Shown here in pieces: positions 1 through 8,948 of a stretch of DNA of 64,000 bases; within the stretch, counting starts at the first letter, position 1; each line of letters begins with the position of its first letter. A program made the translations under genes and the position numbers. The notes beneath the pieces are model-generated. The model made no database searches and was not told the DNA's origin. It saw nothing but the letters and a program-made list of their open reading frames with translations. The stretch comes from Pseudomonas kribbensis (GTDB taxonomy: Bacteria; Pseudomonadota; Gammaproteobacteria; Pseudomonadales; Pseudomonadaceae), in contig NZ_CP029608.1 in the NCBI RefSeq assembly GCF_003352185.1, forward strand, positions 2,480,001-2,544,000. The letters run 5' to 3'.

Positions 1-285
1 GCCGACATGCACGGCTTTCTGCGTCCCCAGATGATTGACCACCGCCGCCACGTCGTCAGCGTAGTGATCCATGTCGTGGCCGTCCCAGACCTGGCTCGAA
101 CGCCCGTGACCGCGTCGGTCGTGGGCCACGACCCGGAAGCCCTGGGCGAGGAAGAACAGCATCTGCGCATCCCAATCGTCCGCGCTGAGCGGCCAGCCAT
201 GATGGAAGTGGATCACCGGGGCGTCTTTCGGACCCCAGTCCTTGTAGAAGATTTCGACGCCGTCTTTCGTTGTGACATAGCCCAT
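1..285 (-). CDS. Alpha/beta hydrolase, non-heme chloroperoxidase-like (3' end cut by window)
   Basis: This is the first 95 codons of an alpha/beta-fold hydrolase; the gene continues beyond the left edge. The start [18 protein letters not shown] is typical of the cofactor-free haloperoxidase/esterase group. The oxyanion-hole region [13 protein letters not shown] (about residues 28-40) and the strand plus turn [10 protein letters not shown] (about 57-66) are both present. The nucleophile elbow Ser, the Asp and the catalytic His lie outside the window, so activity cannot be judged. The gene is divergent from an acetoacetate-decarboxylase-like gene and starts behind one of two matching MerR-type promoter copies, which suggests co-induction of the pair. 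The substrate is unknown. Confidence 0.85.
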   Translation of the reverse strand, partial: MGYVTTKDGVEIFYKDWGPKDAPVIHFHHGWPLSADDWDAQMLFFLAQGFRVVAHDRRGHGRSSQVWDGHDMDHYADDVAAVVNHLGTQKAVHVG

Positions 286-345
286 GTTCGCTACTCCTGG
301 AAAATGCGGAACGGAAACGTGAAGGGGGGAAGACAAGCGTTATGA

Positions 346-376
346 ACTCTAGGATTGAAGTGCGCTTTAAGGTCAA
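346..376 (-). promoter_or_regulatory. MerR-type promoter/operator of the hydrolase gene
   Basis: On the minus strand a TTGACC -35 (376-371) and a TAGAGT -10 (351-346) are separated by 19 bp, the overlong spacer characteristic of MerR-family promoters. The spacer holds a dyad, TTAAAGCGCACTTCAA, in which most positions pair. A second copy with the same -35, -10 and spacing faces the other way at 432-462. No regulator gene is visible in the window. Confidence 0.55.
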
Positions 377-431
377 ACAAGTTCCGAACGGTCATCGCTG
401 GCGTGAATGGTGGGCCATAGCCGTTGTGCGC

Positions 432-462
432 TTGACCTTAAAGTTTGGTTGAACCTTAGAGT
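432..462 (+). promoter_or_regulatory. MerR-type promoter/operator of the decarboxylase-like gene
   Basis: TTGACC (432-437) and TAGAGT (457-462) are separated by 19 bp. The spacer begins TTAAAG, as in the copy at 346-376, although its dyad is weaker. Together the two copies form an inverted repeat flanking about 55 bp in the divergent intergenic region. Confidence 0.55.
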
Positions 463-512
463 GGCGCTGACCGGCCACCTGCCGGGCCACTCATCGAGAA
501 AGGTCAGCGAAC

Positions 513-1412
513 ATGAGCAAGCGCTTTACAGAAGTCGAATTCGGATCGCACAAGGTCGAGGTGCTGGAGGGCGGCTACTACGACCGTTTCCGCATGAACC
601 CCGACCTCGACGAAGTGGCCCGGGACAAGGCCGCCGGCAACATCGACTTCTTCCGGCGCATTCCCAAGCAGCAGGTCGCGTCCAGAGTCGGGCCGACCTG
701 GGCGCCGAACTTCTATTACCGATCCGGCAGCGTGCAGTTGCTGTTCCTCGCACCGCTGGACCGCTTGCGCGCCACGTTGCCGGCGCCGCTTGAGCCGCTG
801 CGGGCGTTTCCCGGCTACGGGCTGGTGGCGCTGACGTTTTTCTCTTACTCGGTCTGCGATAACGATCCGTACGACGAAGTCTCCGTGGCGATTGTCGTGC
901 GTCGCCCCGGCGCCCGTGGCTCCCACGCGCTGGAACTGATGGACGCCATGCGCCGACGCAGCTTCACCGCCCATGTGCTGGCGCTGCCGGTGAACACCGA
1001 AATCGCCCGGGTGCGCGGTGTGCACGGCTATCAACTGCCCAAATGGCGCGCCGACATCAACGTGAACATCGGCGCTAGCGTCAGTGCTCGCATCGAAGGG
1101 CACAAGGGCCTGCCGGACCTGGTACTGAAAGCGCCGCTGCCGACCCTGAAAAACGTCACCCCGCAATCACGCATGAACACCGCCACCATGATTCATCAGG
1201 TCGATGGCCTGTGGCACCAGAGCGTGGTGCAGAGCAACACACTATCCTTTGCCCAACGCCTGTTTCCCCGCGATGTGCAGCTGGATCGCAATGGCGGCCC
1301 GCTGAGCCAGTTGCTCGATGGCCTCGGGGCTTCGCGGATTCTGCGTCTGGACGTGATCAAGGACGCCCAGATCGTGCTCAACCTGCCGGTGCCGCTGACA
1401 GCACAGCCATGA
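513..1412 (+). CDS. Acetoacetate decarboxylase family protein
   Basis: This 299-residue protein resembles the acetoacetate decarboxylase superfamily, whose classical members form a Schiff base through an active-site lysine. The central block GVHGYQLPKWRADINV (about residues 169-184) has a Lys in the place expected for the ADC-like fold, but I cannot prove that it is the catalytic residue. There is no signal peptide or membrane segment. The first ATG follows a plausible Shine-Dalgarno (GAAAGGTCAGCG). It is divergent from the hydrolase, with matching MerR-type promoters between them, so a shared inducible detoxification or catabolic role is possible. Members of this superfamily often have other substrates, so true acetoacetate decarboxylation is not claimed. 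Confidence 0.7.
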   Translation: MSKRFTEVEFGSHKVEVLEGGYYDRFRMNPDLDEVARDKAAGNIDFFRRIPKQQVASRVGPTWAPNFYYRSGSVQLLFLAPLDRLRATLPAPLEPLRAFPGYGLVALTFFSYSVCDNDPYDEVSVAIVVRRPGARGSHALELMDAMRRRSFTAHVLALPVNTEIARVRGVHGYQLPKWRADINVNIGASVSARIEGHKGLPDLVLKAPLPTLKNVTPQSRMNTATMIHQVDGLWHQSVVQSNTLSFAQRLFPRDVQLDRNGGPLSQLLDGLGASRILRLDVIKDAQIVLNLPVPLTAQP

Positions 1413-1540
1413 CCGGTGGTCGCGGCGGCTGGTCGTCGGGGCAAAATGCGCTTAGCTGAAAGGGATAAGCCGAGGCGTGCACGGTATCGAATGCTGTCGC
1501 AACGCCCCTTCAGAACACCGTGAGTCTGAGGAAATCCCCG

Positions 1541-1996
1541 ATGCTGACCTTGAACATCAATGGCAAGGATCAGGAGCTCGATGTCCCCGCGGACATGCCG
1601 TTGCTCTGGGTTCTGCGCGATGTCGCGCACCTGACCGGCACCAAGTTCGGTTGTGGCATGGCCCAGTGTGGCGCGTGCACCGTACACGTCGATGGCGCAC
1701 CGCTGCGATCCTGCATCACCCCGACCACCGCTGTAGCCCATGGGCAGAAGATCCTCACCATCGAAGGTCTCTCGACCGACGGCTCGCACCCGGTGCAACA
1801 GGCCTGGGCCGAGCTGGACGTGGTGCAGTGTGGCTACTGCCAGTCCGGGCAGATCATGTCCGCCGCCGCGTTGCTGGCGAAAATCCCCAAACCCACCGAC
1901 AGCGACATCGATCAGGCGCTCTCCGGCAACATCTGCCGCTGCGGCACCTATCCAAGAATCCGCGCAGCGGTCAAACGTGCCGCCGACATCGGCTGA
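1541..1996 (+). CDS. (2Fe-2S)-binding subunit of isoquinoline-1-oxidoreductase-type molybdenum hydroxylase
   Basis: This is the small iron-sulfur subunit (151 aa) of a xanthine-dehydrogenase-family molybdenum hydroxylase. It passes electrons from the molybdopterin subunit encoded next door. The N-terminal plant-ferredoxin-type cluster motif ([16 protein letters not shown]) and the second cluster motif (QCGYCQSG ... ICRCGTY) are both complete. I prefer ATG 1541 over the in-frame GTG at 1520 because GAGGAAA (1528-1534) lies 6 nt upstream of the ATG. The gene for the large subunit starts 17 bp downstream. There is no FAD subunit, which is usual for the IorAB type. The substrate (N-heterocycle or aldehyde) cannot be read from this sequence. 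Confidence 0.9.
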   Translation: MLTLNINGKDQELDVPADMPLLWVLRDVAHLTGTKFGCGMAQCGACTVHVDGAPLRSCITPTTAVAHGQKILTIEGLSTDGSHPVQQAWAELDVVQCGYCQSGQIMSAAALLAKIPKPTDSDIDQALSGNICRCGTYPRIRAAVKRAADIG

Positions 1997-2013
1997 GCGA
2001 GGGGAGGTGAGTG

Positions 2014-4176
2014 ATGAACAGTCCTGTATCCCGTCGCGGATTTCTCAAGGGCAGTGCGGTACTTGGCGGTGGTCTGGTGGTGGCGTTTGTGGTGCCCGGT
2101 GGCAACCGGTTTGCCACGGCGGCGGAAAATGAAGGCAAGGCCTTTGCGCCGAACGCGTTCCTGCGGATTGCGCCGGACAACAGCGTCACCGTGCTGCTCG
2201 GCCATTCGGAAATGGGTCAGGGCATCTGGACCGGCCTGACCATGTTGATCGCCGAAGAACTGGACGCCGACTGGTCGAAGATCCGCGTCGAGCACTCGCC
2301 GGCCTCGGCTGCCGATTACGGCATGCCGGCGTTTGGCGGGATGCAGATCACCGGTGGGTCGACCTCGACCTGGATGGAGTTCGACCGTTATCGGCTCGCG
2401 GGAGCCACCGCGCGGCAGATGTTGATCGAGGCGGCGGCCAAGCGTTTCAACGTGGCGCCCTCGACGATTCGCACCGAATCCGGCGTGGTGATTGCCGGCG
2501 ACAACCGCGCCACCTACGGCGAACTGGCGGATGCCGCCGGGCAACTGCCGGTGCCGGATCCGAAGTCGATCACCTTCAAGGAGGCCAAAGACTGGAAAAT
2601 CATCGGTAAACCCACCAAACGCCTCGACACCCCGGAGAAAATCACCGGCCGCGCCAAGTTCGGTATGGACGTGCAGTTCGACGGACTGATGACGGCGATG
2701 GTCGCCCGGGCGCCGGTGTTTGGCGCCAGCGTCAAATCCTTTGAAGGCGCGCAGGCACTGGCCGTTCCCGGTGTACGCAAAGTGGTGCAGGTGCCGACCG
2801 GCGTGGCGGTGATTGCTGATCACTACTGGGCGGCGAAGCTCGGTCGTGATGCATTGAAAGTCGATTGGGATCTGGGGCCACACGCGGATCTGAGCAGCGA
2901 AAAGCTGCTGGAGAGTTTCCGCAAACTCGCGGCCACACCGGGAATTTCCGCCAGTCAGGCCGGGGATGCCAAGGGCAGCTTTGGCAAAGCGGCGAAGAAA
3001 ATCGATGTCGAGTACAGCGTTCCGTATCTGGCTCATGCGCCGATGGAGCCGCTCAACTGCACGGTGAAGATCACCGCCGACAAATGCGAGATCTGGACCG
3101 GCACACAATTTCAGACGCTGGACCAAATGATCGCCGGCAAGATCACCGGACTCAAACCCGAGCAGGTGGAAATCCACACCGAATTCCTCGGTGGCGGCTT
3201 CGGTCGGCGGGCCAACCCGACCTCGGACTTTGTCGCCGAAGCGGTGCAAGTGGCGAAGGCTGCCGTGATGCCGGTGAAAACCGTGTGGTCGCGGGAGGAT
3301 GACATTCGCGGCGGCTACTACCGCTCGATGTTCCTGCATCAGGCGCGGATCGGCCTCGGTGCCGACGGCATGCCGCTGGCGTGGCAGCATGTGCTGGTGG
3401 GGCAGTCGATCATGGCCGGCACCATGCTGGAAAAAACCATGGTCAATAACGGCGTCGATCAGACCTCGGTCGAGGGCGTGGCGGACAGTCCTTACATCCA
3501 GGGGCTGGCGGATCATCAGGTCGATCTGCATTCGCCGGCCACCGGGATCAACGTGCTGTGGCTGCGCTCGGTGGGCCACAGCCACACCGCGTTTGTCATG
3601 GAGTCGCTGATCGATGAGATGGCCACGGCGGCGGGCAAGGACCCGGTGGAATACCGGCGAACGTTGCTCAAGGATCACGCCCGACACCTTGGCGTGTTGA
3701 ATCTGGCGGTGGAGAAGGCCAACTGGAAAGCGCCGCTGCCCGACGGCCATGCGCTGGGCGTTGCGGTGCACGAGTCATTCGGAAGCTATGTGGCGCAAGT
3801 TGCCGAGGTGTCCCAGGACAACCTGAAGATCCGCGTACACCGGGTGGTGTGTGCGGTGGATTGCGGGATTGCGGTCAACCCGCAGAGCATCGCCGCGCAG
3901 ATGGAGTCGTGCATCACCTTCGGCCTGGGCATGGCGTTGCACAGCAAGCTGACGCTCAAGGACGGTCAGGTCGTGCAGTCCAACTATCACGACTATCAAG
4001 TGCTGCGGCTGAACGAGATGCCGGTGGTCGAGGTGCATATCATGCCGAGCACGGACAAGCCCGGTGGCATCGGCGAGGCCGGTGTGCCGCCCACCGCGCC
4101 GGCGGTGGCCAACGCGGTGTTCGCCCTGACCGGGCAGCGCCTGCGGGAACTGCCGCTGCAACTGTCGGGGGTGTGA
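2014..4176 (+). CDS. Molybdopterin-binding (large) subunit, IorB/xanthine dehydrogenase family, Tat-exported
   Basis: This is the 720-aa catalytic subunit of the periplasmic molybdenum hydroxylase. It opens with a twin-arginine signal (SRRGFLK at about residues 6-12, then a hydrophobic stretch), so the holoenzyme should be folded in the cytoplasm and exported. Cofactor-binding blocks visible include GHSEMGQGIWTG near the N-terminus, GGGFGRR in the middle, and GGIGEAGVPPTAPAVANAV near the C-terminus, which holds the conserved Glu of the family. The start at ATG 2014 is chosen over GTG 2011 because GGAGG (2003-2007) is 6 nt upstream of it. The downstream diheme cytochrome begins 1 bp after the stop, so all three genes form one operon. 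Confidence 0.92.
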   Translation: MNSPVSRRGFLKGSAVLGGGLVVAFVVPGGNRFATAAENEGKAFAPNAFLRIAPDNSVTVLLGHSEMGQGIWTGLTMLIAEELDADWSKIRVEHSPASAADYGMPAFGGMQITGGSTSTWMEFDRYRLAGATARQMLIEAAAKRFNVAPSTIRTESGVVIAGDNRATYGELADAAGQLPVPDPKSITFKEAKDWKIIGKPTKRLDTPEKITGRAKFGMDVQFDGLMTAMVARAPVFGASVKSFEGAQALAVPGVRKVVQVPTGVAVIADHYWAAKLGRDALKVDWDLGPHADLSSEKLLESFRKLAATPGISASQAGDAKGSFGKAAKKIDVEYSVPYLAHAPMEPLNCTVKITADKCEIWTGTQFQTLDQMIAGKITGLKPEQVEIHTEFLGGGFGRRANPTSDFVAEAVQVAKAAVMPVKTVWSREDDIRGGYYRSMFLHQARIGLGADGMPLAWQHVLVGQSIMAGTMLEKTMVNNGVDQTSVEGVADSPYIQGLADHQVDLHSPATGINVLWLRSVGHSHTAFVMESLIDEMATAAGKDPVEYRRTLLKDHARHLGVLNLAVEKANWKAPLPDGHALGVAVHESFGSYVAQVAEVSQDNLKIRVHRVVCAVDCGIAVNPQSIAAQMESCITFGLGMALHSKLTLKDGQVVQSNYHDYQVLRLNEMPVVEVHIMPSTDKPGGIGEAGVPPTAPAVANAVFALTGQRLRELPLQLSGV

Positions 4177-4177
4177 G

Positions 4178-4756
4178 ATGAAACGACATCTGTTGTTGGG
4201 CACGGTGATTCTGGTCGGTCTGGGCGGTTACGCTTCGGACCTGTTCGCTGACGATCAGGAAGCCCTGAAGGCCTTTGGCACGGTGCAGAAAGTGTTCCAG
4301 AGCCCGCGTTGCCAGAACTGCCACATTCCCGGGGATTCACCGTTGCAGTTCGACGCCGGCACCCCCCACGCGATGAACGTGGTGCGCGGCATGGACGGCA
4401 AGGGCGCCGCCGGTTTGCCCTGCGCCACCTGCCACGCCGAGAGCAATCCTCCGGCCAGTTACGGCCCCCATGCGCCACCGGGTGCGCCGCACTGGAGCCT
4501 GCCGCCGGCATCGCACAAGATGGCCTGGATTGGCCTGCCGCCGGATCGCCTGTGCGCGATGATCAAGGACCGCAGCAGCAACGGCGACCGGGACTTCGCC
4601 GCGCTGATCAAGCACGTCAGCGAGGACAAACTGGTGCTCTGGGGCTGGGATCCCGGAGCAGGACGGCAACCGGTGCCGGTGCCCCACGACATCTTCGTCA
4701 GTCAGTTCAAGCTGTGGGCGGATGCCGGAGGGCCATGCCCGGTGGCCGGCGGATGA
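4178..4756 (+). CDS. Periplasmic diheme cytochrome c-like protein of the molybdenum hydroxylase operon
   Basis: This 192-aa protein has an N-terminal signal sequence and two CxxCH heme-attachment motifs, CQNCH (about residue 47) and CATCH (about residue 85). It begins 1 bp after the stop of the molybdopterin subunit. It is therefore the likely electron acceptor of the hydroxylase, passing electrons to the respiratory chain; in related enzymes a cytochrome domain is often fused to the large subunit. The remainder is Pro/Gly-rich, with several His residues that could be axial ligands. I do not recognise a named family. The start ATG is fixed by the tight coupling. Confidence 0.75.
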   Translation: MKRHLLLGTVILVGLGGYASDLFADDQEALKAFGTVQKVFQSPRCQNCHIPGDSPLQFDAGTPHAMNVVRGMDGKGAAGLPCATCHAESNPPASYGPHAPPGAPHWSLPPASHKMAWIGLPPDRLCAMIKDRSSNGDRDFAALIKHVSEDKLVLWGWDPGAGRQPVPVPHDIFVSQFKLWADAGGPCPVAGG

Positions 4757-4818
4757 GCATTTGAGTCATCGCCGAATCGGTCTACGCTAAAGACCACTGA
4801 TGACAATGGAGTGTACTG

Positions 4819-5784
4819 ATGCTGGTTCCAGGCAAACCCGCCAATGAGGCGGCTCGGGTTCAGGCGCTGTATGGATTGAACCTCCTCGATACTGCCCCCG
4901 AAGAACGCTTCGACCGCCTGACCCGTCTGGCCAGGCGCCTGTTCAATGTACCGATTGCGCTGGTCACGCTGGTGGACAAGGAGCGGCAATGGTTCAAGTC
5001 CTGCGTGGGGCTGGACACTACCGAAACGCCACGTTCTGTTTCGTTCTGCGGCCACGCGATTCTCAAGGATGAACTGCTGCTGGTGCCCGATGCCCGCGAG
5101 GACGAGCGTTTTCACGACAATCCGTTGGTGACCGGCGATCCGAACATCCGCTTCTACGCCGGTTACCCGCTGACCGTGCCCAACGGCAACAAGATGGGCA
5201 CCTTGTGCCTGATCGACACCAAACCCCGCGAACTCGACGACGAAGAACGCGAGTTGCTGCGTGATCTCGCCGGCATGGCCGAGCAGGAACTGATGGCCGT
5301 GCAGATGGCGAGCATGGACGAGCTGACGCTGCTGTCCAACCGCCGGGGCTTCAAGATGCTGGCCCAGCATGCGCTGGACGCCTGCGCACGGATGGACAAA
5401 CCGGCGACGCTGCTGTTTTTCGACCTCAATGATTTCAAGCAGATCAACGATCTTTATGGGCACGCCGAGGGCGACAGCGCGCTCAAGACCTTCGCCGATG
5501 TGTTGCGCATTGCCTTTCGCGAGAGCGACGTGGTCGGGCGCTTGGGTGGCGATGAATTCGTGGCGCTGCTGACCGGCTCCAGCCACATCGAAACCACGGC
5601 AATCATGGCGCGGCTCAAGGAAATCCTCGAGGAGCGCAATGCCACGTTGCACCGGGGTTACGCGATTCGCTTCAGTGTCGGGCAGATCGAATACGACCCG
5701 CGACGGCATGAAACCGTGGACAAGCTGTTGGCGGATGCGGATGGGGCGATGTATGCCCATAAGCAGGCCTTGAAGCGCTGCTAA
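4819..5784 (+). CDS. GAF-GGDEF sensor diguanylate cyclase
   Basis: This is a 321-aa cytoplasmic protein. An N-terminal GAF domain (about 20-155) is followed by a GGDEF domain (about 165-320) with the intact signature RLGGDEFVALL, so it should make cyclic di-GMP. An RxxD inhibitory site (RESD) sits five residues before the GGDEF motif, predicting product feedback inhibition. There is no transmembrane segment, so the GAF domain probably senses a soluble or redox ligand; the FCGH segment offers a Cys and a His. ATG 4819 follows GGAG (4808-4811). The gene is monocistronic and followed by a REP pair. Confidence 0.92.
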   Translation: MLVPGKPANEAARVQALYGLNLLDTAPEERFDRLTRLARRLFNVPIALVTLVDKERQWFKSCVGLDTTETPRSVSFCGHAILKDELLLVPDAREDERFHDNPLVTGDPNIRFYAGYPLTVPNGNKMGTLCLIDTKPRELDDEERELLRDLAGMAEQELMAVQMASMDELTLLSNRRGFKMLAQHALDACARMDKPATLLFFDLNDFKQINDLYGHAEGDSALKTFADVLRIAFRESDVVGRLGGDEFVALLTGSSHIETTAIMARLKEILEERNATLHRGYAIRFSVGQIEYDPRRHETVDKLLADADGAMYAHKQALKRC

Positions 5785-5794
5785 TGCTGGCCCT

Positions 5795-5858
5795 ATCGCC
5801 AGCAGGCTGGCTCCCACAATTTGAATGCATTACCTGTGGGAGCTAGCCTGCTAGCGAT
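5795..5858. repeat. REP-like inverted repeat pair
   Basis: The left arm (5795-5818) and right arm (5835-5858) are 24-bp inverted copies differing at two positions, built on the TGTGGGAGC...CCTGCT...GCGAT unit common in P. fluorescens intergenic regions. It lies between convergent genes and could act as a bidirectional transcription or mRNA-stability element. Confidence 0.8.
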
Positions 5859-5875
5859 GGCGTTGGCACCAAGGA

Positions 5876-6301
5876 TCACTTGGCAAACAACTGCCCGATA
5901 TCCTTGAACGCCTTGAACTCCAGCGCATTGCCGCACGGGTCGAACAGAAACATCGTCGCCTGCTCGCCCACCTGACCCTGAAAACGAATCCCCGGCTCGA
6001 TCACAAACCGCGTGCCCAGCGATTTCAGGCGCTCGGCCAGCGCGTGCCATTCCTCCATCCCCAGCACCATACCAAAATGCGGCACCGGCACGTCATGCCC
6101 GTCCACAGCGTTGGTGTGGGCGGCTTCTTGCGAGGCGTTTTTCGGCGCCAGGTGAATCACCAGTTGATGACCGAAGAAATTGAAGTCGACCCAGTGATCG
6201 CTGGAGCGGCCCTCTTCGAGGCCAAACACTTCACGGTAAAAATGCCGGGCGGTGGCGAGGTCGTATACGGGAATGGCCAGATGGAAAGGGCTGAGTTGCA
6301 T
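5876..6301 (-). CDS. VOC (glyoxalase/bleomycin resistance/dioxygenase) family protein
   Basis: This 141-aa single-domain VOC protein starts [15 protein letters not shown], with the first beta-strand His that usually binds metal. It ends with [12 protein letters not shown], which carries the conserved metal-binding Glu of the last strand. Two beta-alpha-beta-beta-beta repeats are discernible. Such proteins act as small dioxygenases, isomerases or drug-binding proteins, and the substrate cannot be told from sequence. The gene stands alone, flanked by REP-like sequences on both sides. Confidence 0.85.
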   Translation of the reverse strand: MQLSPFHLAIPVYDLATARHFYREVFGLEEGRSSDHWVDFNFFGHQLVIHLAPKNASQEAAHTNAVDGHDVPVPHFGMVLGMEEWHALAERLKSLGTRFVIEPGIRFQGQVGEQATMFLFDPCGNALEFKAFKDIGQLFAK

Positions 6302-6356
6302 GGGAAGGCCTCAATCGACGGTTGGGTGACCTGAGTCTAGCGCTGTGCTTTTCAAT

Positions 6357-6380
6357 TGTGGGAGCGAGCCTGCTCGCGAT
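6357..6380 (+). repeat. Single REP-like element
   Basis: A 24-bp TGTGGGAGC...GCGAT unit contains the internal palindrome GCGAGC-CT-GCTCGC. It has the same orientation and core as the right arm at 5835-5858 and no inverted partner nearby. Confidence 0.7.
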
Positions 6381-6478
6381 GACGGTATCAGGCGCACCGG
6401 GGGCGTGGATTGATACATCGCGATCAGTCAGCAGGCTGAATCACACAGAAAAACGATATTGCTCAAATCGCAGGCAAT

Positions 6479-6508
6479 AAAAAGCCCGCCAATCGGCGGG
6501 CTTTTTAT
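6479..6508 (-). terminator. Rho-independent terminator after fabI
   Basis: A perfect 12-bp stem AAAAAGCCCGCC / GGCGGGCTTTTT with an AATC loop lies 15 bp beyond the fabI stop. It is bidirectional in form, but only fabI reads into it directly. Confidence 0.9.
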
Positions 6509-6522
6509 CGGCAGCGCGAAGA

Positions 6523-7317
6523 TTACTCTTCGATGTTGCCCATGGCGGTGGTGTTGAAGCCGCCGTCCACGTAGGTGATTTCACCGCTGATGCCGGACGC
6601 CAGGTCCGAGCACAGGAAGGCGCCGACGTTGCCGACTTCTTCGATGGTGACGTTGCGACGCAGCGGGGTCTGCGCTTCGTTGGCGGCCAGCATCTTGCGG
6701 AAGCTCTTGATGCCGGAAGCGGCCAGGGTGCGGATCGGGCCGGCCGATACGCAGTTGACGCGAGTGCCTTCCGGGCCCAGGGAGCCGGCCAGGTAACGGA
6801 CGCCGGCTTCCAGCGAAGCCTTGGCCATACCCATGACGTTGTAGTTCGGCATGGTGCGCTCGGCGCCCAGGTAGGACAGGGTCAGCAGGCTGCCGTTGCG
6901 GCCCTTCATCATTTCGCGACCGGCCTTGGCCAGGGCGACGAAGCTGTAGGCGCTGATGTCGTGGGAGATGCGGTAGCCTTCACGGGTGGTGACTTCGGTG
7001 AAGTCGCCGTCCAGTTGATCGCCCGGTGCGAAGCCCACGGAGTGCACGATGCAGTCCAGGCCGTCCCACTTCTTGCTCAGTTCTTCGAAGACCTTGGCGA
7101 TTTCCGCATCGCTGGCCACGTCGCACGGGAAGCACAGCTCAGGGCTCGAACCCCAGCCCTGTGCGAACTCTTCAACGCGACCTTTCAGTTTTTCGTTCTG
7201 ATAAGTGAAGGCAAGCTCAGCGCCCTCGCGATGCATGGCGGCAGCGATGCCGGATGCGATGGACAGCTTGCTGGCGACACCGACGATCAGTACGCGCTTA
7301 CCGGCGAGAAAACCCAT
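6523..7317 (-). CDS. fabI: Enoyl-[acyl-carrier-protein] reductase (NADH) FabI
   Basis: FabI reduces trans-2-enoyl-ACP in the last step of each fatty-acid elongation cycle. The 264-aa protein has the expected length. It shows the atypical glycine-rich NAD site [13 protein letters not shown], the HSVGFAPG segment, the short-chain-dehydrogenase-type Tyr and Lys region ([21 protein letters not shown] split around Tyr-x6-Lys), and a C-terminal ITYVDGG. The start is the ATG behind AGAGGAG at 7317; a longer open frame upstream overlaps the preceding gene's end and has no ribosome site. The nppD stop lies 19 bp upstream with no terminator, so this essential gene is probably also read from the npp operon. 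Confidence 0.97.
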   Translation of the reverse strand: MGFLAGKRVLIVGVASKLSIASGIAAAMHREGAELAFTYQNEKLKGRVEEFAQGWGSSPELCFPCDVASDAEIAKVFEELSKKWDGLDCIVHSVGFAPGDQLDGDFTEVTTREGYRISHDISAYSFVALAKAGREMMKGRNGSLLTLSYLGAERTMPNYNVMGMAKASLEAGVRYLAGSLGPEGTRVNCVSAGPIRTLAASGIKSFRKMLAANEAQTPLRRNVTIEEVGNVGAFLCSDLASGISGEITYVDGGFNTTAMGNIEE

Positions 7318-7336
7318 GTGTTGCTCCTCTTTCAGG

Positions 7337-8947
7337 TTATTGCGCAGTGGCTGGTGCCAGAAAAGCGGCTTCCAGCAACTGCTGTGTATACGGATGTTGG
7401 GGGGCGGCAAAAATACTTTGCGCGTCTCCCTGTTCGACCACTTGGCCATGCTTGACCACCATCAACTGGTGGCTCAGCGCTTTCACAACAGCCAGGTCAT
7501 GGCTGATGAACAAATACGTCAGGTTGTACTTGGCTTGCAGTGAACGCAACAGCTCCACCACTTGCCGCTGCACCGTCCGGTCGAGGGCCGAAGTCGGCTC
7601 GTCCAGAAGGATCAGCGCCGGTTTGAGCACCAAGGCCCGGGCAATGGCGATACGCTGCCGCTGCCCACCGGAAAATTCGTGGGGGTAGCGGTGCCGGGTT
7701 TCCGGATCCAGACCTACCTCCTTCAATGCCGCAATAATCGCCGCTTCCTGCTCGGCGGCGGTACCCATCCTGTGGATCCGCAGGCCTTCGCCAACGATGT
7801 CGCTTACGCACATCCGCGGGCTCAGGCTGCCGAACGGGTCCTGGAACACCACCTGCATCTCCCGACGCAACGGGCGAACCTCGTTCTGCGTCAGGCAGTC
7901 TAGCTGCTTGCCCTCAAAACGGATCGCGCCTTTGCTGCCGATCAACCGCAAGATCGCCAGACCGAGAGTGGATTTGCCGGAACCGCTTTCCCCCACGATC
8001 CCCAGGGTCTGACCCTGAGGCAGGCTGAAATTGATGCCGTCCACTGCCTTGACGTGATCCACCGTGCGTTTGAGCAGGCCTTTCTTGATCGGGAACCAGA
8101 CTTTCAAGTCCTCGACCTGCAACAGCGGCGCGCCGATTTTATTGCTCGCCGGGCCTCCGCTGGGCTCCGCCGCCAGCAGCTCCCGAGTGTACGGATGCTG
8201 CGGAGAACGGAACAGCTCTGCGCACGATGCCTGTTCGACGATGCAACCGCGCTGCATGACACATACGCGATGCGCAATTCTTCGCACCAGGTTCAAATCG
8301 TGACTGATCAGTAGCAGCGCCATGCCCAATCGAGCCTGCAATTCCTTGAGCAGGTCGAGGATTTTCAGCTGAACGGTCACGTCCAGCGCGGTGGTCGGCT
8401 CGTCGGCGATCAGCAGTTCCGGCTCGTTGGCCAGGGCCATGGCGATCATCACCCGCTGGCGCTGGCCGCCAGACAACTCGTGGGGCAGGGCCTTGAGGCG
8501 CTTGTGCGGCTCGGGGATGCCGACCATTTCCAGCAGCTCCAGCGTGCGCTTGGTCGCGACCTTGCCGCTCAGGCCTTTGTGGATGCCGAGGATCTCGTTG
8601 ATCTGTTTTTCGATGGAGTGCAGCGGGTTGAGCGAGGTCATCGGTTCCTGGAAGATCATCGCGATCCGGTTGCCACGGATATGACGGATGGTCTTTTCGC
8701 TCAGTTCCAGCAGGTTCTGCCCGGAATAAGTGATGCTGCCGGCCGGATGCCGGGCCAGCGGGTAGGGCAGCAGGCGCAGGATCGAGTGCGCCGTCACCGA
8801 CTTGCCCGAGCCCGATTCGCCCACCAGCGCCAGAGTCTCGCCACGCTTGATGTCGAAACTCACACCTTCGACCACCCGGTGCGCGCGATCGCCCGTGCCG
8901 AATTCGACGGCGAGGTCGCGGATTTCGATCAGATTGTCCTGATTCAT
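7337..8947 (-). CDS. nppD: ABC transporter ATPase with two nucleotide-binding domains (NppD/YejF)
   Basis: This is a 536-aa double ATPase that powers the Npp (Yej-like) peptide importer. Each half has Walker A (GESGSGKS), a signature (LSGGQRQR and FSGGQRQR), Walker B (LLIADEPT and LILLDEPT) and the oligopeptide-type C-terminal block (PQHPYTREL and PQHPYTQQL). ATG 8947 follows GAGGAAG and lies 1 bp past the nppC stop, so the two genes are coupled. The order A1-A2-B-C-D beside fabI matches the P. aeruginosa locus reported to take up peptidyl-nucleoside antibiotics. That substrate assignment is by homology only. Confidence 0.92.
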   Translation of the reverse strand: MNQDNLIEIRDLAVEFGTGDRAHRVVEGVSFDIKRGETLALVGESGSGKSVTAHSILRLLPYPLARHPAGSITYSGQNLLELSEKTIRHIRGNRIAMIFQEPMTSLNPLHSIEKQINEILGIHKGLSGKVATKRTLELLEMVGIPEPHKRLKALPHELSGGQRQRVMIAMALANEPELLIADEPTTALDVTVQLKILDLLKELQARLGMALLLISHDLNLVRRIAHRVCVMQRGCIVEQASCAELFRSPQHPYTRELLAAEPSGGPASNKIGAPLLQVEDLKVWFPIKKGLLKRTVDHVKAVDGINFSLPQGQTLGIVGESGSGKSTLGLAILRLIGSKGAIRFEGKQLDCLTQNEVRPLRREMQVVFQDPFGSLSPRMCVSDIVGEGLRIHRMGTAAEQEAAIIAALKEVGLDPETRHRYPHEFSGGQRQRIAIARALVLKPALILLDEPTSALDRTVQRQVVELLRSLQAKYNLTYLFISHDLAVVKALSHQLMVVKHGQVVEQGDAQSIFAAPQHPYTQQLLEAAFLAPATAQ

Positions 8948-8948
8948 T

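Noticed and set aside
1520..1540. GTG 1520 as start of the 2Fe-2S subunit
   Set aside because: The extra residues have no ribosome site, while ATG 1541 has GAGGAAA at the right distance and the family-type start.
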